63,691 bases of DNA from Dactylosporangium siamense (GTDB lineage Bacteria; Actinomycetota; Actinomycetes; Mycobacteriales; Micromonosporaceae). The stretch is from the NCBI RefSeq assembly GCF_016862795.1, contig NZ_BONQ01000127.1, forward strand, positions 1-63,691, given 5' to 3'. The notes beneath the pieces are model-generated. The model did not search any database. It was not told where the DNA came from and saw nothing but the letters and a program-made list of their open reading frames with translations. The position numbers and the translations under genes are program-made. Shown here in pieces: positions 25,020 through 31,651 of the stretch. Position 1 is the first letter of the stretch, and the number at the start of each line of letters is the position of its first letter.

Positions 25020-25693
25020 CGCTCCGCCTGACGCTGCGAAAACGGCGGAGGGTGGCGGCCGCCTGCCTCGCCGTCGCCGTCGTGCTCGGTGTTGTGCTGT
25101 TGGCACGGGCGCGATCCGGCGAGACGCACGGCAGGCGCTGCGCCGATCCGGGCGCCGTGTCGATGGCCGGCCGGGCCGTCGTCGACTCGGACCTGTCCCA
25201 GCGGAAGCTGCGCTGCGCCGACCTCGAACGCTCCACTGTGGAGGGATTCGTCCGGGAGGCGAACCTGAGCGGATCCAACCTGCACGCGGCGCACCTGCGG
25301 TCGGTGTCGATGGAGAACGTCGACCTGTCCGGGGCGGACCTCACCGACGCCGCCGCCCGCGACACCACGCTCACCGGGGTCGAGCTCGGCCGCGCCGACC
25401 TGCGCCGCACGGCGTGGCAGGGCAGCACGTTCACCGACGTGGGGCTGCGCGACGCGGTGCTGCGCGACGCGGACCTGCGCCGGACCGAGATCCGCCGGTC
25501 CGACCTCGGCGGCGCGGACGCCCGCGACGCCGACCTCACCGGTGCCTGGCTCGTCGACACCGACCTGCGCGGCATCCGCCTCAAGGGCGCCAATCTGCAC
25601 GACACCACCTGGGTGAACGTGGTCTGCCCCGACGGCACCAAGTCCGCCGCAGACCGGCACGACGACGGCTGCGCCGGCCACCTGAACTTCTAG
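25016..25693 (+). CDS. membrane-anchored pentapeptide-repeat protein
   Basis: A 225-residue protein with one N-terminal membrane helix (VAAACLAVAVVLGVVLLARA) and an external right-handed quadrilateral beta-helix made of A(D/N)LxX repeats, such as EANLSGSNLHAAHL, NVDLSGADLTDAA and DADLRRTEIRRSDLGGADA, over about residues 55-195. A closing Cys pair (NVVCPDGTKS, DDGCAGHLNF) may form a disulfide. The start is inferred as the TTG at 25016 that overlaps the dehydrogenase stop (TTGA). No other start gives the basic N-terminus. It is probably a scaffold or partner for the dehydrogenase lipoprotein, by coupling alone. Confidence 0.82.
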   Translation: MTLRLTLRKRRRVAAACLAVAVVLGVVLLARARSGETHGRRCADPGAVSMAGRAVVDSDLSQRKLRCADLERSTVEGFVREANLSGSNLHAAHLRSVSMENVDLSGADLTDAAARDTTLTGVELGRADLRRTAWQGSTFTDVGLRDAVLRDADLRRTEIRRSDLGGADARDADLTGAWLVDTDLRGIRLKGANLHDTTWVNVVCPDGTKSAADRHDDGCAGHLNF

Positions 25694-25694
25694 A

Positions 25695-26816
25695 TCAGCG
25701 GGTGCGGAACACGTCCAGCGCCGGCAGGGCCCGCCCGTCGAAGTCGAACAGCGCCTGGTTCTCCCATCCGTTGCCCGACGTCGGGTCGGCGGGATCCCAG
25801 CCGGCACCGGGCACCGCGGTCCAGGTCGGCTCCCAGTAGACGACGCCGAGCCCGCGCGGCACCGATGCGACAACGTCGCAGATCGCCCGCAGCGCGTCGG
25901 CCTGCCCCCGGGGCGTGGCGGGATGTCCACCTGCCGCGGCCAGATCAGCGGTGAAGATCTGCGGGGTCGGGTCGTCCTCCTCCGTCGTGAACCCGTAGGC
26001 GGTCTCGGCGACGAGGACGTCCTTGCCGTACCGGGCGGACAGATCAACGAGGTTGGCCCGCAGGCTCTCGGCGGTGCCGTGCCAGTACAGGTAGTGCGAC
26101 ACCGCGATGACGTCGAACGGCACACCGAGCGCGGTGGCGTTGTCGAACCACCAGCGGTGCCCGCCGTTGTTGCCGCCCTCGGCGAGGTGCAGCACCACCC
26201 GGGTGCGGTTGGAGACGGCTTTCGCGACGGTGGCGCCGGCGGTCAGCAGCGCGGCGAGGTTGGGCCAGTTGTCCCAGCGCCCGTCGGGCCAGAGCAGCCC
26301 GCCGTTGATCTCGTTGCCGATCTGGACGAAATCCGCCGGGGTGCCCTGGCGGTGCAGGGCGTGCAGGACGTCGTAGGTGTGGTCGCGCACGGCCGCCTTG
26401 AGCTCCTCGAAGGCGTAGGTCGCCCAGGCGGCGGGCTTGTGCTGCTTGCCCGGGTCGGCCCAGGCGTCGGAGTAGTGGAAGTCGATGAACAGCCGCATCC
26501 CGCGGGCCTTGGCCCGGGCCGCCATCCGCAGCACCTTCGCCTTGGTGTTGTAGCCGTCGGCCGGGTTCACCCAGACCTTCAGTCTCGCGACGTTGACGTC
26601 GTGCTCGCGCAGGATGGTGAGCGCGTCGGCGCGGCGTCCGTCGGCCCGGCGGTACACCGCGCCGAAGTCCTCGTTCTTGGCCAGCGTCGACACGTCGGCG
26701 CCGCGGACGGCCAACCGTCGCCGGGGCCTCGGGTTGGCGGCCGACGCCGCGGACGGTGTGGCGACTGCGGCGACCGGCGCTGCCGCGGCGGCGGCCAGCA
26801 TGGTGCGTCTGCGCAT
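25695..26816 (-). CDS. secreted GH53 arabinogalactan endo-beta-1,4-galactanase
   Basis: An exported TIM-barrel glycosidase of 373 residues that cleaves beta-1,4-galactan side chains of pectin. The N-terminus MRRRTMLAAAAAAPVAAVAT is a Tat-like signal. The mature protein starts near LAVRGADVSTLAKNEDFG. The acid/base Glu is in FVQIGNEINGGLLWP and the nucleophile Glu in VLVAETAYGF; LFIDFHYSDAWADPGKQ and GVVYWEPTWT are further GH53 signatures. Two LacI-type operator sequences in inverted orientation precede it (26836-26915), so it should be repressed without its sugar inducer. No LacI gene lies in the window. Confidence 0.93.
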   Translation of the reverse strand: MRRRTMLAAAAAAPVAAVATPSAASAANPRPRRRLAVRGADVSTLAKNEDFGAVYRRADGRRADALTILREHDVNVARLKVWVNPADGYNTKAKVLRMAARAKARGMRLFIDFHYSDAWADPGKQHKPAAWATYAFEELKAAVRDHTYDVLHALHRQGTPADFVQIGNEINGGLLWPDGRWDNWPNLAALLTAGATVAKAVSNRTRVVLHLAEGGNNGGHRWWFDNATALGVPFDVIAVSHYLYWHGTAESLRANLVDLSARYGKDVLVAETAYGFTTEEDDPTPQIFTADLAAAGGHPATPRGQADALRAICDVVASVPRGLGVVYWEPTWTAVPGAGWDPADPTSGNGWENQALFDFDGRALPALDVFRTR

Positions 26817-26835
26817 CGGGTGTCCTCACTTCGAC

Positions 26836-26851
26836 TGTGAACGCTCCCAGT
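26836..26851. promoter_or_regulatory. LacI-type operator half of an inverted pair, proximal to GH53
   Basis: TGTGAACGCTCCCAGT lies 20 bp upstream of the GH53 start. Its core TGAACGCTCCCA is a variant of the actinomycete LacI-family consensus TGGGAGCGCTCCCA. It is the exact reverse complement, over 15 bp, of the element at 26901-26915. Confidence 0.75.
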
Positions 26852-26900
26852 TTCCGAACTGCATGATGCTGCCTTTTCCCTGAAGAAATCAAGAGGCTTG

Positions 26901-26915
26901 ACTGGGAGCGTTCAC
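26901..26915. promoter_or_regulatory. LacI-type operator, distal copy upstream of GH53
   Basis: ACTGGGAGCGTTCAC is a perfect 15-bp inverted copy of 26837-26851, with a 49-bp spacer, which allows looping or promoter occlusion by a LacI-family dimer of dimers. It lies about 85 bp upstream of the GH53 start and 3' of the convergent-side methyltransferase gene. Confidence 0.75.
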
Positions 26916-26959
26916 GGACTTCTGCCGACGGCCGGGGCGCAATAGTTGGTCCGCCGGTT

Positions 26960-27784
26960 TCAGGCGGCCGCGTCGACCTGCCAGCAGGCGGCGGTGAAGC
27001 GGACCTCATCGCCGTGCACGTACGGGGCGAACGCGGCCCGGACGGTGTCCACGACCCGAGCCCGGGTCTGCTCGTCGGCGCCACCGAGGACCAGGCCGAG
27101 CGGGCCGAGCCGGGTGAAGTAGCGCACCAGGTCGCGCTCCGGCAGCACGCAGGCGACGTCGACCGGCCGGATGTCGACCCCGTCCCAGCCGGCCCGGGCG
27201 AGGATGTCGCGGACCCGCTCCGGGTCGGCGAACGCGAACTGTCCGGGCTCGTCGGGGCGGCGCACCGGCAGGGCGGGCACGAGCGGCGCGGCGGCCCGCT
27301 CGGCGGTCGTCATGAACGGGTTCTCCGCGACGCCCCGCCACACGACGGCCCGCAGCGCGGCGCCGGGTGCCGCGGCCCGGCGCAGGTTTTCGAAGGCGCG
27401 CACCGGGTCGGCGAAGAACATGACCCCGAAGCGGGAGATGACCGCGTCGAACCCGGCCGGCGCGAACCCGTGCTTCTGCGCGTCGGCGTGCACGAACGTC
27501 ACCGGCACGCCAGCACGCTCGGCGCGGGCGCGGGCGGCGGCGACCATCGGCTCGGCGACGTCCACCCCGACACAGCCTTTGCCTTTGCCTTCGCCGAGCC
27601 GCCGGGCGACGGCGACCGTGGTGCTGCCGGTGCCGCAGCCGACGTCGAGCACGCTCCCGGCGCCGACCGCCGCGACCTCGCTCACCAGCAGGTCCTCGAA
27701 CGGCTGGAACAGCTCGTCCAGCATGGCCTGCGCGTCGATCCAGGCCTGTCCCGCGGTGCCGCTCCAGCGTGCCGTCTGGTTCAT
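26960..27784 (-). CDS. class I SAM-dependent methyltransferase
   Basis: A 274-residue Rossmann-fold methyltransferase. Motif I is SVLDVGCGTGSTTVAVA (around residue 45-60), followed by the acidic VGVDVAEPMVAAA, the FVHADAQKHGFAPAGFDAVI block and FFADPVRAFENLRRAAAPGA. These are typical of ubiquinone/menaquinone-biosynthesis-like small-molecule methyltransferases. The start at 27784 (MNQTARWSGTAGQAW) matches relatives that begin with NxxxxxxW. It is transcribed divergently from the MerR gene at 27861 across an operator, so it is probably that regulator's target. Substrate unknown. Confidence 0.88.
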   Translation of the reverse strand: MNQTARWSGTAGQAWIDAQAMLDELFQPFEDLLVSEVAAVGAGSVLDVGCGTGSTTVAVARRLGEGKGKGCVGVDVAEPMVAAARARAERAGVPVTFVHADAQKHGFAPAGFDAVISRFGVMFFADPVRAFENLRRAAAPGAALRAVVWRGVAENPFMTTAERAAAPLVPALPVRRPDEPGQFAFADPERVRDILARAGWDGVDIRPVDVACVLPERDLVRYFTRLGPLGLVLGGADEQTRARVVDTVRAAFAPYVHGDEVRFTAACWQVDAAA

Positions 27785-27833
27785 GTCGTGTCTCCTGAGG
27801 TTGCGGTGTACCCGGTCAGGATGCGACGGTGTC

Positions 27834-27853
27834 ACTTCAAGCCGACTTGAGGT
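27834..27853. promoter_or_regulatory. MerR-family operator palindrome
   Basis: ACTTCAAGCCGACTTGAGGT is a 20-bp near-palindrome (8 of 10 positions paired) between the methyltransferase and MerR genes. It resembles the SoxR-like CCTCAAGT..ACTTGAGG operators that sit in an over-long promoter spacer. It ends 7 bp before the MerR ATG. Confidence 0.7.
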
Positions 27854-27860
27854 CAACCCG

Positions 27861-28304
27861 ATGACGAACCTGGACATCGCCGAGGTGGCGCGGCGCTCCG
27901 GCCTGCCCGCCTCGACCCTGCGCTACTACGAGGAGAAGGGCCTGATCGCCTCGTCCGGCCGGGCCGGGCTGCGCCGCCAGTTCGATCCCGGCGTCCTGCA
28001 ACGGCTGGCGCTGATCGCCCTGGGCCGCACCGCCGGGTTCTCCCTCGACGAGATCGTGCTGATGTTCGGCCCGGACGGGCAGCCCCGCATCGACCGCACC
28101 ATGCTCACCGCGAAGGCCGCCGAGTTGGACACCACGATCGGCAGGCTCACGGTCCTGCGCGACTCGCTGCGGCACGCCGCCGCCTGCCCGGCGCCGAGCC
28201 ACCTGGAGTGCCCGACCTTCCGCCGCCTCATCCGCGCCGCCGAGTCCGGCACCGTCGACCCTCCTCCACCCGCGCCACTCCGCAAACACCGGCAGAACTG
28301 CTGA
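27861..28304 (+). CDS. MerR-family transcriptional regulator, probably redox- or metal-responsive
   Basis: A 147-residue MerR regulator. The winged helix is complete: LDIAEVARRSGLPASTLRYY, then EEKGLIASSGRAGLRRQF. A coiled-coil helix (LTAKAAELDTTIGRLTVLRD) follows. The C-terminus carries Cys residues in AAACPAPSHLECPTF and a terminal QNC, which could bind a metal or sense redox state. The upstream palindrome at 27834-27853 is a plausible binding site and serves the divergent methyltransferase. The ATG at 27861 gives the canonical family opening. Confidence 0.9.
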   Translation: MTNLDIAEVARRSGLPASTLRYYEEKGLIASSGRAGLRRQFDPGVLQRLALIALGRTAGFSLDEIVLMFGPDGQPRIDRTMLTAKAAELDTTIGRLTVLRDSLRHAAACPAPSHLECPTFRRLIRAAESGTVDPPPPAPLRKHRQNC

Positions 28305-28419
28305 CCTGCCCGCCACGTTCGTCGGCGGCGCTGGCTGTGCTCGACTGCCATGGTCTGGCAGGTCGGCTGCGTCCGGCTGGTCCTCAGCGTGCTTGATCGG
28401 AAACAACTCGCCACTGTCC

Positions 28420-28899
28420 TCAACGAGGACAGCGCCGCAGCGCGTCGAGTGCGTGGGATCCGCCGCTGAGGACTCTGAAGATCAGATAGAGCTGACTGTT
28501 TCCGTGGAAGGACTGGCACATGTCCTCCATCTTCTGGACCGAGATGTCGGGCGCGGGCTTGACAACGGACTTCCTGAGCTCGGTCACTCGGGCTTCGATC
28601 TCTGTAGGTATCGGAACGGCGGCCTTCTTGAGTTGCTGCATGAGGTTGTAGTCGTTGCGGAAGGTCTCATGCAGGAGGGCGTTTACGACGGCGGTGTCGG
28701 ATTGCTGGACCCACGCCGCCAACACCGCAGACTCGAAGCAAGTTCGGGCCAATGGCACGGTTTCCGCGTAGATCCCTTGGTCCCAGAGCGTGCAGGCGAC
28801 CCTTGCGTACCGATAGGCGTTCGCCGCGAAGGCCACGGCGGCCCGGCCGGTGGGTGCCTGCTTGATCCGAACTTCGAAGCCCTGGTCCGAGTCCCACAC
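28420..28899 (-). CDS. hypothetical protein, DUF5677-like, probably truncated
   Basis: A 159-residue helical protein. RYARVACTLWDQGIYAETVP, ARTCFESAVLAAWVQQSD and LIFRVLSGGSHALDALRR recall bacterial DUF5677-like proteins, which have an abortive-infection-like helical fold. Those are usually over 230 residues, so both ends may be missing here. The GTG at 28899 lacks a clear ribosome-binding site and the sequence just upstream is Cys/Trp-rich nonsense. Codon usage is less GC-biased than in neighbouring genes, and an IS4 element begins ~160 bp upstream. It is probably a transferred defence-type gene fragment. Confidence 0.5.
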   Translation of the reverse strand: MWDSDQGFEVRIKQAPTGRAAVAFAANAYRYARVACTLWDQGIYAETVPLARTCFESAVLAAWVQQSDTAVVNALLHETFRNDYNLMQQLKKAAVPIPTEIEARVTELRKSVVKPAPDISVQKMEDMCQSFHGNSQLYLIFRVLSGGSHALDALRRCPR

Positions 28900-29060
28900 G
28901 TCGCAGCACGCCTGTCGGCAACACGGCTCCGACGGCGAACTCCACCACTGCTGCCTACCCGACCGGCTATTCCACCGCCGACGAGCTGAGTCGACCCCGG
29001 CGAACAGATCGACCGCGGCGGGTAGCGCGATCGCCGCGTGGCGCCCTGGCTCAATGCCGC

Positions 29061-30362
29061 GTAGCTTAAGTTGATCTTCGGTTGGTGTGGGCGGCTCCGA
29101 CGCGGCGTGGACTGCGGTCGAGTACCTCGTTCTAATGTGGTCGGGTGGCGGATCGGTCTGAGGTGTCGGTTGGCGTGGGTGGGCTGGCCGGCGGCCCGGA
29201 TCTGGTGTCGCTGGGGGTGTTGGTGGCGGCGGTTCCGCGGTTCAAGGTTGATGAGGCCGCGGCGGTGTGCGGGGTGGCGGAGGCGCGTCGTGGTGGGAAG
29301 TTGCCGCCGCATGTGACGGCGTATCTGACGATGGCGTTGTGTCTGTTCGCGCAGGAAAGTGCGGAAGAGGTCGCGCAGAAGGTGACTGGGTCGCTGTCGG
29401 CGTTCGGGGTGTGGGATGCGGCGTGGACGCCGCCGACGTCGTCGGGGATCACGCAGGCCCGGATGCGGCTGGGTCGGGAGGTGTTGCGGGAGACGTTCTA
29501 CCGGGTTGCCGAGCCGGTCGCGGCGCCGTCGACCCGGGGTGCGTGGCTGAGCGGTCGACGGTTGGTGGCGATCGACGGGTTCGATTTCGATGTTCCCGAC
29601 ACGGCCGAGAACGCTGCCGAGTTCGGCTATGCCGGCAACGACCGGAGCAGGTCGGCGTTTCCCAAGGTGCGGGTGGTCGCGGTGTCCGAGTGCGGGTCGC
29701 AGGCGTTCATCGATGCCGAGGTCGGTCCGTGGGCGGCCAGTGAGAAGGCTATGGCCGCACCGCTGCTGGCGGCGTTGTCGTCGGATTGGCTGCTGCTGGC
29801 TGACCGCGGCTTCTACAGCTTCGCGGCATACACCGCCGCCGCGGGTACCGGTGCGGCGTTGTGCTGGCGGGCACCGACGCAGTTGGGGCTGCCGGTGGTG
29901 AAGGTCCTGCCCGATGGCACCTACCTGTCGGTGCTCATTGACCCGAGCATCCGGGGACAACACCGGGAACGGTTGCGTGCCGAGGCGGCCAGCGGTGCGA
30001 AGCCCGACCCGGCCGCAGCGCATGTGGTCCGTATCGTTGAGTACGAGGTCCCCGATCGTGACGGCAGTGAACTGATCTGCCTGATCACCAATGTCCACGA
30101 CCCGGCCGACGTCAGCGCCGCCGACCTTGCCGGCTGCTATCAGCAACGATGGGAAAGCGAAGCGGCCAACGGCCAACTCAAGACGTCGCTGCGCGGGTCC
30201 GGGCGGGTGCTGCGATCCCGCAGCCCGGACCTGGTCCTCCAGGAGGTGTGGGCCTATCTGCTGGTCCAGTACGCGATCAGCGCCCTGATCTGTCAGGCCG
30301 CCACCAGCGCCGACATCGACCCGGACCGGAGCAGCTTCGTCAAAGCGCAGTCCAGATCATGA
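29061..30362 (+). mobile_element. IS4-family element, right end missing
   Basis: The element contains an IS4-type transposase. A plausible left terminus begins near GTAGCTTAAGTTGATC at 29061. No matching inverted copy (GATCAACTTAAGCTAC) is found between 30362 and 30990, and the transposase loses its C-terminus at the same place, so the right end has been deleted. What follows is lower-GC DNA unrelated to the element. It should be immobile. Confidence 0.7.
29145..30362 (+). CDS. IS4-family DDE transposase, C-terminally truncated
   Basis: A transposase of 405 residues with an IS4 N-terminal helical domain and a DDE catalytic domain. Catalytic landmarks are Asp in LVAIDGFDFDVPD, Asp in LLLADRGFYSF, and the IS4 signature Y-x2-R-x3-E-x6-K (YQQRWESEAANGQLK). 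It starts at the GTG at 29145. The C-terminus DRSSFVKAQSRS stops early. After a one-base shift the alternative frame continues VQIMIEAVAML, as relatives would, so the end carries a frameshift and then deletion. The usual length is ~430-450 residues. It is probably inactive. Confidence 0.85.
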   Translation: MADRSEVSVGVGGLAGGPDLVSLGVLVAAVPRFKVDEAAAVCGVAEARRGGKLPPHVTAYLTMALCLFAQESAEEVAQKVTGSLSAFGVWDAAWTPPTSSGITQARMRLGREVLRETFYRVAEPVAAPSTRGAWLSGRRLVAIDGFDFDVPDTAENAAEFGYAGNDRSRSAFPKVRVVAVSECGSQAFIDAEVGPWAASEKAMAAPLLAALSSDWLLLADRGFYSFAAYTAAAGTGAALCWRAPTQLGLPVVKVLPDGTYLSVLIDPSIRGQHRERLRAEAASGAKPDPAAAHVVRIVEYEVPDRDGSELICLITNVHDPADVSAADLAGCYQQRWESEAANGQLKTSLRGSGRVLRSRSPDLVLQEVWAYLLVQYAISALICQAATSADIDPDRSSFVKAQSRS

Positions 30363-30462
30363 TTGAGGCGGTCGCGATGTTGCCCGTATCCTGTGCCCCA
30401 GGTCAGGTAATGCGCCCCTTCCAGACAAACGGCAGATGCAGTCCAATGCCACGCATTCGATC

Positions 30463-30990
30463 CTACCCTTCGCCGGCACGGCGAGCTTCGCTCTCGACTC
30501 GACCGATGAACCGTACAAGTAGGCGCGTGTTCGCTAACGGATCGTCTGGCTGCTCATAGTTCAGTGCTCCGTCCGCGATCTCATCGACCATACTGAAGCG
30601 GTGATTCTCGTCTATCAATTCCCACAGAATTGACGAGCACGCCCTGAACAATTCCAAGGGCATCGGTCCTGCATAAGGTTGCACAGGTTCGTCACTACCA
30701 AGAGGCTGGCCGGGATATGTTCGATCCCACCACGCCCGATGAACCAGGATGGCGGCCGCACCGACATCCCGCCCCGCAGCCGCTTCCACGACAAGGTCCA
30801 TAACGTCATTAATGAGCGCGCGATCGACAGCGGGCATATCTTCGTCGCACAGCCGCCGATAGTCGGAGAGAAATGAAGCGATACATCTCAGGTAACTATC
30901 GCAAGAGAGTGTGGCAAGCATTTCGCGGAGCCGCCTCCACACGTCCCACGGATCCACTCCTTCCAGCTCGACTTCACTTGTTCCACTCAT
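30463..30990 (-). CDS. probable immunity protein for an RHS-type toxin
   Basis: A 175-residue acidic, helical, cytoplasmic protein without a recognisable family. It has Trp-rich and Asp/Glu-rich segments (GVDPWDVWRRLREMLATLSC, HRAWWDRTYPGQPLGSDEP, SILWELIDENHRFSM), a composition common in immunity proteins. The ATG at 30990 lies inside the last codons of the RHS fragment (17-bp overlap), with AGGGAG upstream, the usual toxin-immunity arrangement. The gene appears intact while its toxin is truncated. GC content is lower than the window average, which fits horizontal origin. The immunity role rests on position only. Confidence 0.6.
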   Translation of the reverse strand: MSGTSEVELEGVDPWDVWRRLREMLATLSCDSYLRCIASFLSDYRRLCDEDMPAVDRALINDVMDLVVEAAAGRDVGAAAILVHRAWWDRTYPGQPLGSDEPVQPYAGPMPLELFRACSSILWELIDENHRFSMVDEIADGALNYEQPDDPLANTRLLVRFIGRVESEARRAGEG

Positions 30991-31345
30991 AAACCAGCTG
31001 TCTCCCTGCATCTTTCAACCGCGTTACCTCGTACAGGTTCTGAGCCTTCTGTTCCGGGGTCAGGTTATCTTGCTCGTAGAAAGTAGCCGGACCATTGCCA
31101 GCGTATGCGTTACCATTGGCCTGTTGGGCATCGGCTACATCGGTAAGGGCGTCGTCGGAGATGAACCGGCCGGTGCTGGTTGGGCCAGGTCGGATCCGCG
31201 CCGCGGGGGTTGCCGAACTTGGCGATGAGGCGGCACCGCCGGCGTCGGAGATGTAGCTGCTGACACCAGCGGTGGCGGTCACGGTGGCGAGGTGGCCTTC
31301 GCTGTCCCAGGTGAGGGTCTGGCCGGGTTTGCCGGTGATGATCCC
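30974..31345 (-). pseudogene. C-terminal fragment of an RHS-repeat polymorphic toxin
   Basis: The minus strand reads GKPGQTLTWDSEGHLATVTA, a canonical RHS/YD repeat, then SSYISDAGG. After an apparent internal deletion and frameshift it reads GRFISDDALTDVADAQQANG and NAYAGNGPATF, the degenerate RHS core end (usual form GRFISPDPL.D..DPQQ.N.YAY..N.P). A short tail ends in DAGRQLVYEWNK. Hundreds of upstream residues and most of a toxin domain are missing. The break at ~31346 abuts an IS1182-like transposase fragment on the other strand. Confidence 0.75.
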
Positions 31346-31350
31346 CGAAC

Positions 31351-31548
31351 GACCTGTTCACACAGGTGCTAATCGTGTGCGCCCGGGCCGGGTTCGTTCG
31401 GCTCGGTGTCGTCGCGGTCGACGGCACGAAAATCACCGCGAACGCGTCCATCGACGCCAGCCATGAACGCGGGCACTACCAGGCCAAAGTCGCTGCGATG
31501 ACCGCTGAGGCCGCAACCGGCTCCGCGGCCGCGACGGCCCGTAACGGT
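31351..31548 (+). pseudogene. internal fragment of an IS1182-like transposase
   Basis: The frame reads DLFTQVLIVCARAGFVRLG and then VVAVDGTKITANASIDASHE, the region around the first catalytic Asp in IS1182-family transposases. Both the N-terminal and C-terminal parts are gone, and the frame runs into unrelated sequence at ~31548. It is a relic of the insertion that broke the RHS gene. Confidence 0.7.
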
Positions 31549-31651
31549 GGCTGGAGTGGAGCGCCGCCCCGCTTCCCGGGCAGGCGTTGATGGTCGCGGT
31601 CGCCCGCGACGTGACCGACGCGGTCACCGCCGAGGCAGCGCTGCGCCGCCG
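31548..31651 (+). pseudogene. orphan PAS/PAC C-terminal fragment of a sensor protein
   Basis: Reading in frame through 31587 gives LEWSAAPLPGQALMVAVARD followed by VTDAVTAEAALRRRQ. This is the end of a PAS domain plus PAC linker (EW..APL......A.ARDVT.R..AE.ALR) that normally leads into a histidine kinase or GGDEF domain. Nothing follows, because the FtsX gene ends at 31652 on the opposite strand. It is about 34 residues and non-functional. Confidence 0.65.

Noticed and set aside
30974-31282. An intact 102-residue gene at the RHS fragment
   Set aside because: It contains an RHS repeat upstream of its apparent start and a frameshifted core, so it is a remnant rather than a small gene.
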